A DNA stretch of 64,000 nucleotides, from assembly GCF_002160765.1 (NCBI RefSeq), contig NZ_NFLF01000001.1, forward strand, positions 124,001 to 188,000, given 5' to 3'. Shown here one piece after another: positions 1 through 8,864 of this stretch (position 1 is the first letter of the stretch; every line of letters starts with the position of its first letter). This DNA is from Lachnoclostridium sp. An138. GTDB taxonomy: Bacteria; Bacillota; Clostridia; Lachnospirales; Lachnospiraceae. The notes under the pieces are model-generated. The model saw only the letters and a list, made by a program, of their open reading frames with translations. It searched no databases and had not been told where the DNA came from. The position numbers and the translations under genes were made by a program.

Positions 1-1413
1 ATTATAGCCCTGCCCGAAAGAGCTGGTCGCAAGCTCCGTCACTCCCAGCGTGTCCTCATTGAACACCGTCGTGGCATTGTTCGCCTCGCCCGGAAGGTCG
101 ATGTTCGTCTTCAGGCCAAAATTGAAGATCTCCTGATACTTCAGATAGTTCTCATAGCCCAGCATGGCGCCGATCTGCATCAGAGCGTCGTTGCAGGAAA
201 ACATCAAAGCCCCTTCCAGGGTGATAAGTCCGTGTCCGGCCCGCTTCGCGCATTTGATTCTGGGCTGTCCCTCCACCACAGTCTGACCGCCGTCGCAGAC
301 AAAGGTGCTGGAATCCGAAACCACACCCAGCTCCAGGGCCGCAGCCACCGTCAGAGGCTTTACCGTAGACCCCGGCTCATAGCCGTCGCTGATGCAGAAA
401 TTTCTCCACATCTGGTTTCTGGCGTCCAGGAGCTCTTCCTCGCTCATGGCGTCCGCCTCTTCCTGGGTCAGATATCCGTTTTCCACCAGGTCGTGCGGAT
501 TGTTCAGATCGTAATCCACATCAGATGCCATGGCCAGAATCTCCCCGTTCTGGGGATTCATCATGATGACGCCGATATTCTTTGCCGCCGGCCCTTCCGT
601 GTTCTTATTGGTGTAATCCTCTATAAACTTGTCAATGTATTTTTCCACAATCTCCTGCAGCGTCGCGTCAATGGTGGATACCACCGTGTTTCCGTCCGTA
701 GGCTGGCGCACCATTGTGGACTGCTCCAGATCCTCATTCAGGTATTTGTAGCTTCTGCCGTTGGTTCCATTCAGCACATCGCTGTATTCCTGCTCAATTC
801 CCGTCTGGCCCTGATTTCCCGTCACCGTGTAGCCAATCACATGACAGGCCAGGGAATCATAGGGATAACGCCGGATATAGGAATCCTCAAACCAGACGCC
901 CTTGATCCGCGCTCCGGCCTCGTCGTCCTCCATCAGCGCTTCAAATTCCGAAATCTCATCCTTGGTCAGCTGCCGCAGGAGCACCACGTAGCTGCTGTCA
1001 ATTCTGTCATTGTAGGTGGCGCGGAGCTCCGCCTCATCCAGACCGAAATACTGAACCAGAGCCTGAAGGGTAGGCTCCACGCAGTCCTTGTCCGGGTCCT
1101 CCTCGTCCGCGTTCTGGGAGAGCACCTTCGGGTCCAGAATCAGGTTGTATACCTTTTCACTGGTGGCCAGAATCGTCCCGTTCCGGTCCAGAATATCTCC
1201 CCGTCTGTAGGGAAGCAGCGTGCTGTTCGTGTCCTGCTGGGCCAGCACTCTTTTTGTATATTTGTCGCCGTTGGTCTTGTTGATATACGCCAGGCGCACA
1301 TTTACTCCAATTAAAGCAAGCACTATTATCGTAAATAATAGTGCCAGCTTACGTTTCATTCGGTTTGTCAGCAGCGCCTTCCGGCGCGCGCGCTTTCTGC
1401 CTTCATTACTCAA
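1..1413 (-). CDS. Penicillin-binding protein, SpoVD/FtsI type (partial, C-terminus outside window)
   Basis: Class B penicillin-binding protein that cross-links peptidoglycan at the septum or in the spore cortex. Reading leftward, the frame has a basic N-terminus, one membrane segment (ALLFTIIVLALIGV), a dimerisation region with RRGDILDRNG, and the transpeptidase serine motif in YEPGSTVKP (STVK, bases near 360-385). It runs off the left edge just after SSFGQG, so the KTG box is not seen. The first codon is unclear. TTG at 1413 has AGGTGAG four bases upstream; GTG 1422 and ATG 1359 are in the same frame. It lies directly after ftsL. I cannot tell whether it is the vegetative FtsI or sporulation SpoVD without the C-terminus (a PASTA domain would decide). 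Confidence 0.9.
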   Translation of the reverse strand, partial: MSNEGRKRARRKALLTNRMKRKLALLFTIIVLALIGVNVRLAYINKTNGDKYTKRVLAQQDTNSTLLPYRRGDILDRNGTILATSEKVYNLILDPKVLSQNADEEDPDKDCVEPTLQALVQYFGLDEAELRATYNDRIDSSYVVLLRQLTKDEISEFEALMEDDEAGARIKGVWFEDSYIRRYPYDSLACHVIGYTVTGNQGQTGIEQEYSDVLNGTNGRSYKYLNEDLEQSTMVRQPTDGNTVVSTIDATLQEIVEKYIDKFIEDYTNKNTEGPAAKNIGVIMMNPQNGEILAMASDVDYDLNNPHDLVENGYLTQEEADAMSEEELLDARNQMWRNFCISDGYEPGSTVKPLTVAAALELGVVSDSSTFVCDGGQTVVEGQPRIKCAKRAGHGLITLEGALMFSCNDALMQIGAMLGYENYLKYQEIFNFGLKTNIDLPGEANNATTVFNEDTLGVTELATSSFGQGYN

Positions 1414-1418
1414 ATTAC

Positions 1419-1952
1419 TCACCTGCTGATTGTGCCCAGTAAATCTTTCAATCCACTCTCTTCCTCAGGAATATCCGCATACTGCCTTACATAATCACTT
1501 CCCTCGCTGTCGTAGAGGACCACCTGATCCTCCTGTGCGTATACCATTCCCAGTTCATTGATGGCAATGTCCCGGATCTCTTCCAGATCCACGGAAGTCA
1601 CCACCCGGTTGTATTCGTCGTCATTTTCTGTCTTCAGATCAGACAGCTGTGATTCCAGAGCCGCGATATTCTTTACTTTCGCTGTATTATCCGCCTGCAG
1701 CTGAAGATATCCGGCGCACACCCACAGGGTCAGGCCGCAGGCCGCTGTCAGAAAAAGCACATAGCCAAGTCCCAGATTCCGGGGCTTTGCGTGTCCCGCA
1801 TGACGTACTTCCGGCCTGCGGCGGCGTTCCCGCCTCTCCGCCGGATTTCCGCTGGTCTGAAGCTTACGGACAGCGGTTCCCTCCACGTAGCCTGTCCTTC
1901 TTCTGCTGTCATCTTTTCTTTTGTCCGTGTAAATGCTTCTGATCTCTGCCAT
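1419..1952 (-). CDS. ftsL: Cell division protein FtsL-like (septum formation initiator family)
   Basis: Bitopic division protein of 177 residues. The first 55 residues are a basic, arginine-rich cytoplasmic tail. A single membrane helix follows at about 58-80 (LGYVLFLTAACGLTLWVCAG), then a short coiled coil with an LESQLSDLKTEN pattern. That layout is the FtsL/DivIC one, in which the extracellular coil pairs with DivIC and DivIB at the septum. Sequence conservation is low in this family, so the call leans on position: it sits between rsmH and the PBP gene, the usual mraZ-rsmH-ftsL-pbp order. The start ATG has an AGGAAA site. The stop TGA lies inside the region that could encode the PBP start, so translation may be coupled. 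Confidence 0.8.
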   Translation of the reverse strand: MAEIRSIYTDKRKDDSRRRTGYVEGTAVRKLQTSGNPAERRERRRRPEVRHAGHAKPRNLGLGYVLFLTAACGLTLWVCAGYLQLQADNTAKVKNIAALESQLSDLKTENDDEYNRVVTSVDLEEIRDIAINELGMVYAQEDQVVLYDSEGSDYVRQYADIPEEESGLKDLLGTISR

Positions 1953-1970
1953 AATTTTTTCCTGACTTTC

Positions 1971-2906
1971 TTAAATCCGTTCAAAAACGCGCAGCTTCGC
2001 GCTTTTGGCCCTTTTGTTTCTCTCCAGTTCCTCCGGTCCCGGAAGAATCGGCTTTTTAACAGCTGTCCTGCCCTTCGGTTTTTTACCACACACACACACA
2101 GGAAAGTTTGAAGGGCAGGTACAGGGGTTTTCGTTTGTTTTAAAAATAGTCTTTACGATCCGGTCCTCCAGAGAATGGAAGGTGATTACGCAGATCCTTC
2201 CGCCCGGATTCAGCAGATCTATCATATCGTCCAGGGAATTTTTCAGAACCTCCAGCTCCTGGTTAAGCTCTATGCGGATCGCCTGAAAGGTCCTTTTTGC
2301 GGGATGTCCTCCCACCGCCCGGAGCTTCGCCGGAATCGCGCCCCGGATAATCTCCGTCAGTTCCCCTGTCGTCTCGATGGGTTTCTTCTCTCTCGCCGCC
2401 GCAATATGCTTTGCGATATTTCCGGCAAATCTTTCTTCTCCCAGGTCATGGATCACCCGGTAAAGTTCTTTTTCCGAATAACCGTTGACAATATCCCGCG
2501 CCGTCTTCGTCTGTCTCTGATCCATACGCATGTCCAGGGGAGCGTCCACCCGGTAGGTGAAGCCCCGCTCCGCCGCGTCCAGCTGATAGGATGACACTCC
2601 CAGGTCCAGCACAATGCCGTCCACCCGGTTGATTCCAAGCTTTTCAAGCTCCCGGCGCATATTACAGTAATTACTTCTGACAATCGTCACGCGGTCCCCG
2701 AACTCCTCCAGCCGCTTTCCGGCCGCCGCAATAGCGTCGGCATCCTGGTCAATCCCAATGAGTCTCCCTTTTTCCGAAAGTCTTCTGCATATCTCATAGG
2801 AATGGCCGCCTCCGCCCAGAGTCCCGTCCACATAGATGCCGTCCGGACGGATATTCAGCTGTTCAATCGTCTCGTCCAGCAAGACGGATACATGTGAAAA
2901 TTCCAT
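1971..2906 (-). CDS. rsmH: 16S rRNA (cytosine(1402)-N(4))-methyltransferase RsmH (MraW)
   Basis: SAM-dependent enzyme that methylates N4 of C1402 in the 16S rRNA decoding centre. It has 311 residues, the normal family length. The start reads [12 protein letters not shown], followed by the SAM-binding GTLGGGGHS at about 29-37 and GIDQDADA near 51. Later come [11 protein letters not shown] and the C-terminal [10 protein letters not shown] block, both hallmarks of RsmH. The start ATG has GGAGG seven bases upstream. It is 18 bp from mraZ and 19 bp from ftsL, clearly one transcription unit. Confidence 0.97.
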   Translation of the reverse strand: MEFSHVSVLLDETIEQLNIRPDGIYVDGTLGGGGHSYEICRRLSEKGRLIGIDQDADAIAAAGKRLEEFGDRVTIVRSNYCNMRRELEKLGINRVDGIVLDLGVSSYQLDAAERGFTYRVDAPLDMRMDQRQTKTARDIVNGYSEKELYRVIHDLGEERFAGNIAKHIAAAREKKPIETTGELTEIIRGAIPAKLRAVGGHPAKRTFQAIRIELNQELEVLKNSLDDMIDLLNPGGRICVITFHSLEDRIVKTIFKTNENPCTCPSNFPVCVCGKKPKGRTAVKKPILPGPEELERNKRAKSAKLRVFERI

Positions 2907-2923
2907 AGGGCGCCTCCGGCTCT

Positions 2924-3361
2924 TTAGATATCCAGGCCAAGCTCTGTCAGCTGTCCCGCAATCTCATCCATGTCGATTTCATCGTAATTGTTATTTTCGT
3001 TCCACTTCTGCTCGCTCCAGATCTCGATCCGGTTCAGAAGCCCCGCTAGGATAACGTCTTTCTCAATTCCCGCAAACTTACGCAGAGTAACGGGAAGTAA
3101 AATTCTTCCCTGCTTGTCAAACTCGCAGGAAGTGGCGCCCGCAGTCAGGAATCTCACGAAGGAACGGGCATTCTTATTGGTCGTCGGAAGCTTCTTGAGC
3201 TTCTCCTCATAGGCTTCCCACTCATTCAGCGGAAAGACAAAGAGGCAGCCGTCCAGCCCTCTCGTGACGATGCACTCCTCACCGAGCTGTTCCCGGAATT
3301 TGGAAGGAATGATCAGCCTGCCCTTGGCATCTACCGTATGACTGTATTCGCCTCGGAACAT
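2924..3361 (-). CDS. mraZ: Transcriptional regulator MraZ
   Basis: DNA-binding regulator of the division and cell-wall cluster, 145 residues with two SpoVT/AbrB-like MraZ repeats. The first opens with [23 protein letters not shown], of which the DAKGR core is diagnostic. The second carries the matching DKQGRILLP at about residues 80-88. MraZ proteins are known to form rings and bind short direct repeats in front of their own gene. Such repeats are visible just upstream here (3401-3446), so autoregulation is likely. It is the first gene of the cluster. Confidence 0.96.
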   Translation of the reverse strand: MFRGEYSHTVDAKGRLIIPSKFREQLGEECIVTRGLDGCLFVFPLNEWEAYEEKLKKLPTTNKNARSFVRFLTAGATSCEFDKQGRILLPVTLRKFAGIEKDVILAGLLNRIEIWSEQKWNENNNYDEIDMDEIAGQLTELGLDI

Positions 3362-3400
3362 GGCCCTTCACCCCGCTTTCACCGTTTCAAAGTCTTATCT

Positions 3401-3446
3401 ACCACTTTTCTTTACTTTGAAACCACCTTTCCCCACGATTCACCAC
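3401..3446 (-). promoter_or_regulatory. Predicted MraZ operator (GTGGK direct repeats)
   Basis: Reading the minus strand, GTGGT (3446-3442), GTGGG (3436-3432) and GTGGT (3426-3422) recur at exactly 10-bp steps, with a further GTGGT at 3405-3401. Pentamers of this type spaced by one helical turn are the known binding pattern of MraZ. They lie between the predicted promoter and the mraZ start, where binding would repress. Seen in sequence; binding is inferred. Confidence 0.75.
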
Positions 3447-3456
3447 TTATGGACTA

Positions 3457-3485
3457 ATAATATCTTAATTTTTCTTAAAAATCAA
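3457..3485 (-). promoter_or_regulatory. Predicted sigma-A promoter of the mraZ cluster
   Basis: TTGATT (3485-3480), 17 bp, TATTAT (3462-3457) on the minus strand. Transcription would start near 3450, directly before the MraZ boxes. The rest of 3362-3637 is A+T-rich and I see no gene in it. Confidence 0.65.
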
Positions 3486-3637
3486 GCACTTTTCCTGTGA
3501 AATTTGCACAAAAAGAAGGGACAACTACATCTTGTTTCCTCACTTTTTCAAGGTACAAGATATTGTTATCCCTTCTGAAATTTCCACTACTTACCAAAGT
3601 TCTCTCTGACTGCTTTCCCGGCGTCCTTCATAAAATC

Positions 3638-4255
3638 TTAAAAATCATCCCGTTTTTTGTTTCCCAGTAGCCAGAGTATGCCGCTTACCGCGCTGATGCT
3701 TAAGATAATCAGCATAATGTGGGAATACTCTCCCGCCAGATAAGCAATATATCCCCAGGATTCTCCCAGAAAGGCCCCCAGGGAAACCAGAAGGATATTC
3801 CAGATGGCCGAACCGGCCGCCGTATACAGAAAGAACCGGGGAAGCTTCATGCGGCTCATTCCCGCCGGAATCGAGATCAGACTGCGGACCACCGGCACGC
3901 AGCGACAGAAGAATACAGCCTTCGTGCCGGTTTTCTGAAACCAGCCGTCCGCCTTTTCCACATCCCCGGCCTTCAGTCCCAGAAGCTTTCCCGCCCGTCC
4001 GGATACGATTTTTTTCAGTCTTTCCTTGTTCAGCAGCATCCCTGCCCCATAGAGCACCGCGGCTCCGGCCAGAGATCCAAACGTAGCAGCGGCCACCACT
4101 CCCGGCACTTCCAGGCTTGTATAAGTCGTCAAAAAACCGCCGAAGGTCAGAATGACCTCCGACGGAATCGGCGGAAAAATATTTTCCAGGGCAATCAGAA
4201 AGAAAATGCCCCCATATCCATACTGCTCCATCAGGGAAACAATCAGCTCCTGCAA
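3638..4255 (-). CDS. DedA family membrane protein (SNARE-associated/VTT domain)
   Basis: Integral membrane protein of 205 residues in the DedA/VTT family, whose members include undecaprenyl-phosphate and phospholipid flippases. The N-terminus has GYGGIFFLIALENIFPPIPSE, the conserved re-entrant region with an acidic residue and prolines. The central FFCRCVPVVRSLISIPAG matches the family FxRxxPxxR signature at about residues 114-131. Several hydrophobic helices follow and the tail is basic. The start is TTG 4255, preceded by GAGGAAG at good spacing; ATG 4231 is possible but lacks a well-placed site and would clip the conserved N-terminus. It stands alone between udp and mraZ. The exact substrate cannot be read from sequence. 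Confidence 0.88.
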   Translation of the reverse strand: MQELIVSLMEQYGYGGIFFLIALENIFPPIPSEVILTFGGFLTTYTSLEVPGVVAAATFGSLAGAAVLYGAGMLLNKERLKKIVSGRAGKLLGLKAGDVEKADGWFQKTGTKAVFFCRCVPVVRSLISIPAGMSRMKLPRFFLYTAAGSAIWNILLVSLGAFLGESWGYIAYLAGEYSHIMLIILSISAVSGILWLLGNKKRDDF

Positions 4256-4354
4256 ATGACTTCCTCGCTTTCATCCCCGGAGGCCCGGGAAATCTTTACT
4301 CTGAATACAGTCTATGCCTTTCTTCCCTTCTTTTAGTACCTGGCGGCGTCTTCT

Positions 4355-5128
4355 TTATCTTCCGGCCTTCCGGTCTGCCTCAATCAGCCTCTTCAGACCT
4401 TCCACCGCCACCCGGACGGCCCGGGAGGTATCCTCGCTCATATCCTGGTCGAGTCCCGCCGCCTCTCTCTCCTGGTTCCAGATCACATGGAAGCAGGCGC
4501 CGCACCGGCATCTCAGAGCCGACGCTGCCACAAAGAGGGCCGCAGACTCCATCTCGCTCGCTTTCACGCCCAGCCGCTTCCAGCTCTCCCATTTCTGCTG
4601 CAGCTCGTAGTACACCGGGGACTTTTCCGGAGAATGCTGTCCATAAAAGCTGTCCTTACACTGCACCACTCCCAGATGGAGGGGATAGGAAAGTTCCCTG
4701 GCCGCCTCCGCCAGACAGCCTGTGACTTCAAAATCCGGCACCGCCGGGAATTCGATGGGCGCATACTCCAGACTGGTATGTTCATAACGAATAGAACCTG
4801 TGGCCACCACAATATCACCGGACTTTACGTCCAGATCAATTCCTCCGCAGGTACCTGTCCGGATAAAGGTATCCGCTCCGCAGTCGTGAAGCTCTTCCAT
4901 GGCAATGGCCGCCGAAGGCCCCCCGATTCCGGTGGAGCAGGCAGTCACCTTTTCCCCCAGCAGCGTTCCCGTCCAGATATTGAATTCCCTGTTCTGCGCC
5001 ACAGGCCGGGCGTCATCGAACAGCTCCGCAATGGCAGGCACTCTGCCCGGATCTCCCGGAAGGATACAGTAACGCCCGATATCCTCCGGCATACAGTGGA
5101 GATGAAACTGTTTTTCTGTTTTCTGCAT
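4355..5128 (-). CDS. udp: Uridine phosphorylase (nucleoside phosphorylase family)
   Basis: Cytosolic nucleoside phosphorylase of 257 residues that splits uridine with phosphate to uracil and ribose-1-phosphate. Key blocks: [11 protein letters not shown] near residue 20 (phosphate binding), [24 protein letters not shown], and [12 protein letters not shown] near the C-terminal third. [11 protein letters not shown] resembles the uridine phosphorylase specificity loop more than that of purine enzymes. A longer in-frame extension to 5308 exists. I chose ATG 5128 because it has AGGAGG seven bases upstream and gives the normal family length. It is a single gene, with its leader overlapping the promoter of the divergent SseB-like gene. 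Confidence 0.85.
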   Translation of the reverse strand: MQKTEKQFHLHCMPEDIGRYCILPGDPGRVPAIAELFDDARPVAQNREFNIWTGTLLGEKVTACSTGIGGPSAAIAMEELHDCGADTFIRTGTCGGIDLDVKSGDIVVATGSIRYEHTSLEYAPIEFPAVPDFEVTGCLAEAARELSYPLHLGVVQCKDSFYGQHSPEKSPVYYELQQKWESWKRLGVKASEMESAALFVAASALRCRCGACFHVIWNQEREAAGLDQDMSEDTSRAVRVAVEGLKRLIEADRKAGR

Positions 5129-5231
5129 ACGACAAACCTCCTGTTCAGCCCAGGCACCTGCTGCCCGGGGTATAAAAATATGGTTTACATTCTCCTTATT
5201 TGGCTTCGGAATGTCTTTCCGTTTAATATGG

Positions 5232-5260
5232 TTGTCTCTCAGCGCTTCTTTTGATACAAT
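5232..5260 (+). promoter_or_regulatory. Predicted promoter of the SseB-like gene
   Basis: TTGTCT (5232-5237), 17 bp, TACAAT (5255-5260), followed by AGAGGTG before the ATG at 5295. It lies within the upstream region of the divergent uridine phosphorylase gene. Confidence 0.6.
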
Positions 5261-5294
5261 AGAGCCAGTGAACTTAGAAAGAGGTGCTGCAAAT

Positions 5295-6110
5295 ATGAGT
5301 ACAGACAATCGGTTAATGATAAAAAATCTTCAGAAACTGGAACACTTTTTCACCATCACATCCCGGGCTACCAACCTGCCCTACGCGCAGTGCGATGAAA
5401 CCACCTTTGACGATCAGGCCTTTCTGTTCTCCCAGGAGGAAGACGCCGCGGATTTCTGCGCAAAGCTGAATGAAGACAGCTATCCTTCCTCGGTTCTGCG
5501 GGTAGAACAGAATCAGATCCAGAAATTTTACACCGGCCTCTATCTGACTGGCATCAACCGCGTAGCCTTCCATAACGGAACCGGCTTCACCTACCTTCCT
5601 CTGGAAGAAATCGTCACCCTGAAAAAACCGGTGCAGGACGCCAAGACCCCTCCTGTCATCAATACCGCTCTTCAGCTTACGGGAATTTATTTTCTTCAGG
5701 AGCTTCGAAGACCGGGAAAGGACAACCGGGACCCGGAACGCCTGTCAAAACTCCGGGAAATGGAACAGGAGCTGATGGCCGATCTGGTCCGCTCCAGATT
5801 TATCCTTGCCCTGGATATTACAGACGTAAAAGGACGGCTGGATTTAAAGAAACCCGATCCCAATCTGAAGATGCCCTATCTGAAAAATCCTTCCGGAGAC
5901 ATCCTGCAACCTGTTTTTTCCGATCTCTGGGAATTCGAGAAATTCAAGGGAAAGAGCACCCGAAAGCTTCAGCTTGTAACAGTTCCCTTTAAAGGGCTTT
6001 CTTCTACCGCAATTCCCGGCGCCAAAGGCTACGCGCTGAATCCCTCCGGCTTCAACCTGGTCCTTCTGAAGGAAAAGATCGATCTGCTCGCGAAACAGGC
6101 CGGCAGCTGA
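5295..6110 (+). CDS. SseB-like domain protein of unknown function
   Basis: Soluble protein of 271 residues with no signal peptide or membrane helix. The first half (about 10-120) resembles the SseB N-terminal domain, which is named after a type III secretion protein but is widespread in Gram-positives with no secretion link. It has an acidic segment ([16 protein letters not shown]) and alternating beta-strand patterns. The second half has [17 protein letters not shown] and [15 protein letters not shown], the sort of repeat in which a value is compared with current data. Start ATG 5295 follows AGAGGTG and its own promoter. It is monocistronic, ending before a palindromic repeat and a terminator. 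The family call is tentative and I assign no function. Confidence 0.5.
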   Translation: MSTDNRLMIKNLQKLEHFFTITSRATNLPYAQCDETTFDDQAFLFSQEEDAADFCAKLNEDSYPSSVLRVEQNQIQKFYTGLYLTGINRVAFHNGTGFTYLPLEEIVTLKKPVQDAKTPPVINTALQLTGIYFLQELRRPGKDNRDPERLSKLREMEQELMADLVRSRFILALDITDVKGRLDLKKPDPNLKMPYLKNPSGDILQPVFSDLWEFEKFKGKSTRKLQLVTVPFKGLSSTAIPGAKGYALNPSGFNLVLLKEKIDLLAKQAGS

Positions 6111-6163
6111 CACCAGACCGGACCACAGAGGGGCCTGGCTGTCATAAAGCAGTTCTGTCTGAA

Positions 6164-6209
6164 TAGCGTCGGTGTACAAGGGGTAATACGCCTTGGTACA
6201 CCGACGCTA
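6164..6209. repeat. Palindromic intergenic repeat, copy A
   Basis: A 46-bp near-perfect palindrome. The arm TAGCGTCGGTGTAC (6164-6177) is complemented exactly by 6196-6209, and inner CAAGG/CCTTG extends the stem. It lies 54 bp after the SseB-like gene. A second copy at 16598-16643 shares 35 of 46 positions, so this is a dispersed family and not only a terminator. Confidence 0.75.
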
Positions 6210-6218
6210 CCTTCTGCC

Positions 6219-6252
6219 AAAAAAGAGGCGGTTTCCAGCCGCCTCTTTTTTG
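6219..6252. terminator. Bidirectional rho-independent terminator
   Basis: AGAGGCGG and CCGCCTCT pair around a short loop. The run of A before and the run of T after serve both the SseB-like gene (plus) and ychF (minus), which converge here. Confidence 0.85.
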
Positions 6253-6255
6253 TAG

Positions 6256-7353
6256 TTATACGTTAAACCGAAACAGGATCACATCTCCATCCTTTACCAC
6301 ATAATCCTTGCCTTCCAGTCTTACCAGTCCCTTTTCCCTGGCCGCCGCGTAAGCTCCGCAGTCCAGCAGATCCTGATAATTGACCACCTCCGCGCGGATA
6401 AAGCCCCGCTCAAAGTCGGAGTGAATCTTTCCGGCTGCCTGAGGCGCTTTCGTTCCATTCTTAATGGTCCAGGCCCTTGTCTCTGTCTCTCCTGCGGTCA
6501 GATAGCTGATCAGTCCAAGAAGGCGGTAGCTTGCTTTGATCAGTTTCTCCAGGCCGGACTCCCTCAGGCCCAGATCCTCCAGAAACATGGCTTTCTCATC
6601 ATCATCCAGCTCCGCAATCTCCTGCTCGATCTCCGCGCAGATTACGAAAACCTCGCTGTTGTACTCAGCCGCGTATTTCCGCACCGCCTGCACATGAGGA
6701 TTGGAAGCCCCGTCGTCTGCCAGGTCCTCTTCCTTTACATTCGCGGCAAAAATCACCGGCTTGCGGGTCAGCAGATTGTAGCTGGCAAGCCACTCCTGCT
6801 CGTCCTCGTCGTCAGTCGTAAAACTGATAGCCATTTTCCCGTCTTCCAGCCATGCCTTCACCCGGTTCAGAAGCTCCAGTTCCTTCGCCAGCGCCTTGTC
6901 GTTGCGGGCGCCGCGCACCGTCTTGGAAATCCGTCTCTCCAGAATCTCCAGATCTGAGAAAATCAGCTCCAGATTGATGGTCTCAATGTCGCGCAGCGGA
7001 TCAATGCTCCCATCCACATGAATCACATTCGGGTCCTCAAAGCAGCGCACTACATGAACGATAGCGTCTACCTCGCGGATATTCGCAAGAAACTGATTTC
7101 CCAATCCCTCGCCCTTGGAAGCGCCTTTTACGAGTCCCGCAATATCAACAAACTCTATCACCGCCGGAGTCACCTTGGCAGAATGATACATATCTGCCAG
7201 CAGGCCAAGCCGCTCATCCGGCACCGCAACTACACCCACATTCGGGTCAATGGTGCAGAATGGATAGTTGGCCGATTCCGCTCCCGCCTTTGTAAGTGAA
7301 TTAAAAAGCGTACTTTTCCCTACATTTGGAAGTCCCACGATTCCCAGCTTCAT
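6256..7353 (-). CDS. ychF: Redox-regulated ATPase/GTPase YchF (OLA1 family)
   Basis: Universal Obg-related P-loop NTPase of 365 residues that binds ribosomes and prefers ATP in characterised members. G1 is GLPNVGKST (6-14), the switch region carries YPFCTIDPNVG, G3 is DIAGLVKGASKGEGLG and the NKxD position is replaced by FAANVKEED, typical of YchF. The C-terminal TGS-like domain ends in KDGDVILFRFNV, the conserved terminus. The gene has its own promoter and a shared bidirectional terminator, so it is transcribed alone. Confidence 0.96.
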   Translation of the reverse strand: MKLGIVGLPNVGKSTLFNSLTKAGAESANYPFCTIDPNVGVVAVPDERLGLLADMYHSAKVTPAVIEFVDIAGLVKGASKGEGLGNQFLANIREVDAIVHVVRCFEDPNVIHVDGSIDPLRDIETINLELIFSDLEILERRISKTVRGARNDKALAKELELLNRVKAWLEDGKMAISFTTDDEDEQEWLASYNLLTRKPVIFAANVKEEDLADDGASNPHVQAVRKYAAEYNSEVFVICAEIEQEIAELDDDEKAMFLEDLGLRESGLEKLIKASYRLLGLISYLTAGETETRAWTIKNGTKAPQAAGKIHSDFERGFIRAEVVNYQDLLDCGAYAAAREKGLVRLEGKDYVVKDGDVILFRFNV

Positions 7354-7397
7354 CTCTATATATCCCTCCAGAATTTCCTTTAATTATACCTCTGATA

Positions 7398-7426
7398 ATA
7401 ATAGGATGTCCCGGGGGATGTGTCAA
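7398..7426 (-). promoter_or_regulatory. Predicted ychF promoter
   Basis: Minus strand TTGACA (7426-7421), 17 bp, TATTAT (7403-7398). It begins 11 bp after the stop of the small upstream gene. An AGGG-type ribosome site follows before ATG 7353. Confidence 0.75.
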
Positions 7427-7436
7427 GAACGAGATT

Positions 7437-7553
7437 TCATTCCTGCTTCTTCAGATATTTAACCGCGCATATTATTATCAGAATATATGCTAAAAATTTT
7501 ACGATGGACATTGCAATATTAAAAATCATCGATATATACACATAAAGTTCCAC
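7437..7553 (-). CDS. Small single-pass membrane protein (38 aa), unrecognised
   Basis: Not a known family to me. A GTG start at 7553 with AGGAGGG six bases upstream opens 38 codons ending in TGA. The peptide begins VELYVYISMIF, has one continuous hydrophobic helix through AMSIVKFLAYILIIICAV, and ends in the basic tail KYLKKQE. The TTCACA-17-TATAAT promoter, strong ribosome site, uninterrupted helix and positive C-terminal anchor argue that it is real. It sits alone between rseP and ychF. Such peptides often tune membrane enzymes or act as toxins, but nothing here says which. Confidence 0.7.
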   Translation of the reverse strand: MELYVYISMIFNIAMSIVKFLAYILIIICAVKYLKKQE

Positions 7554-7590
7554 TCTTTCCCTCCTGATATCAGAAATTTTTCTCACAAGT

Positions 7591-7619
7591 ATTATACCAT
7601 GTCCGGCAGCCAATGTGAA
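7591..7619 (-). promoter_or_regulatory. Predicted promoter of the 38-aa membrane peptide gene
   Basis: Minus strand TTCACA (7619-7614), 17 bp, TATAAT (7596-7591) with the extended TGG immediately before the -10. The leader is about 30 nt. Confidence 0.65.
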
Positions 7620-7685
7620 TCAAAAAAAGAAGAGGCTCTCCATTAGGCAGAGATCTCAGAAATACGTTTCCCGTAGATACAAATA

Positions 7686-7739
7686 CCCCGCGGCGCTGCC
7701 GCATTTTCCATGTTCATGCCTTGGCAGCCTGCCGCGGGG
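7686..7739 (-). terminator. Inverted repeat after rseP, possible terminator
   Basis: CCCCGCGGC (7686-7694) pairs with GCCGCGGGG (7731-7739), with a further GCTGC/GCAGC inside. It starts 15 bp after the rseP stop. The following T-run is poor, so it may stabilise the 3' end instead of terminating alone. Confidence 0.4.
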
Positions 7740-7753
7740 ATATTAACCGCAGA

Positions 7754-8863
7754 TTACAGGATATTTCGAAAATCATTAAACATCACGAAGACCATCAGCG
7801 CCATCAGAAGCATCAGGCCCACGAAATGTACCATGCCTTCCTTTTCCGGCGCAACTTTTTTCCCTCTCCGGACCACCTCCAGGAACAGGAAGACCAGACG
7901 GCCGCCGTCCAGCGCCGGCAGGGGCAGAAGGTTCATGACGCCCAGGTTGGCCGACAACAGAATTGAAATATTCAGCATATTCAGCCAGACGTAAAAGGCT
8001 CCGTCCTGCCTGCTGGTTTCATAGGTCTCTCCGATGGCATTGACAATTCCCACCGGGCCGGAGATATCATCAGCGCCCACCTGGCCGCCGATCAGCATTC
8101 CCAGGCTTTTGATCGTCGTGGAGATCCAATATTTCACTTCATATGCACTGTAAGAAATGGTCTGGAAAACATTTCCTTTCGTGCGCACTCCCGACCCCAG
8201 GAAGCCCAGAAGCCAGGTTCCCTCCTCATTCTGCTTCGGCTCCAGCACTGCCGTATGCTGCTCTCCGTCTCTCTCATACGTCACGGTCGTAGTCTCGCCC
8301 TGGTGCATCTGCACATAGAGACTGATCTCCCGGTACACATGGATATTCGTATCATTCATGCGCACAATCCGGTCGCCCGGCTGCATGCCTGCCTCCTCCG
8401 CAGCATAGCCTTCCATCACATCCACCAGAATGGGCGCGTCATAACCGATGCTTCCAATGATAAACAGGGACAGGAAAAAGGCCAGAATAAAATTGAAAAT
8501 CGGTCCGGCCGCCACCACGGAAATCCGGGTCCAGACAGATTTTGCCGCGAAGGAATAGGAAGGCGGCTCTCCGGGAGCCCGAAACGCTTCCCCGGCTGCA
8601 ATACCCGGCTGCGGCGAAATCTCTCCGCCATACTCGGAAGATTCGTATTCTCCATCCTCTCCCTCCATCATGCAGGAGCCGCCGAAGGGCAGCAGCTTCA
8701 GACAGTATCTGGTCTCACCAATCTGCCTGCTCAGGAGCGTGGGCCCCATGCCGAGGGAAAACTCATTGACACGGATGCCTCCCCTTTTTGCCAGCAGAAA
8801 ATGACCCAGCTCATGAAAAATCACTATCAGACTGAATATCAGAAGCGCGAGTATTATGCTCAA
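7754..8863 (-). CDS. rseP: Site-2 intramembrane zinc metalloprotease RseP
   Basis: Membrane-embedded protease that cuts anti-sigma factors or remnant signal peptides. HELGH near residue 18 is the zinc site in the first helix, and MNLLPLPALDGGRLVF near the C-terminus carries the second ligand (LDG motif). Between them lies one PDZ domain with GMQPGDRIVRMN. The length is 369 residues. An upstream TTG at 8881 is in frame, but I prefer TTG 8863: AGGTGG sits just before it inside the last dxr codons, and it begins directly with the first helix. It is the last gene of the pyrH-rseP run. Confidence 0.95.
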   Translation of the reverse strand: MSIILALLIFSLIVIFHELGHFLLAKRGGIRVNEFSLGMGPTLLSRQIGETRYCLKLLPFGGSCMMEGEDGEYESSEYGGEISPQPGIAAGEAFRAPGEPPSYSFAAKSVWTRISVVAAGPIFNFILAFFLSLFIIGSIGYDAPILVDVMEGYAAEEAGMQPGDRIVRMNDTNIHVYREISLYVQMHQGETTTVTYERDGEQHTAVLEPKQNEEGTWLLGFLGSGVRTKGNVFQTISYSAYEVKYWISTTIKSLGMLIGGQVGADDISGPVGIVNAIGETYETSRQDGAFYVWLNMLNISILLSANLGVMNLLPLPALDGGRLVFLFLEVVRRGKKVAPEKEGMVHFVGLMLLMALMVFVMFNDFRNIL

Positions 8864-8864
8864 T

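Noticed and set aside
3645-4274. Alternative minus-strand frame overlapping the DedA gene
   Set aside because: Gly/Arg-rich translation without membrane segments, whereas the overlapping frame gives a full DedA protein.
4355-5308. N-terminally extended uridine phosphorylase starting at 5308
   Set aside because: The extra 60 residues do not resemble the family and span the divergent promoter; ATG 5128 has an ideal ribosome site.
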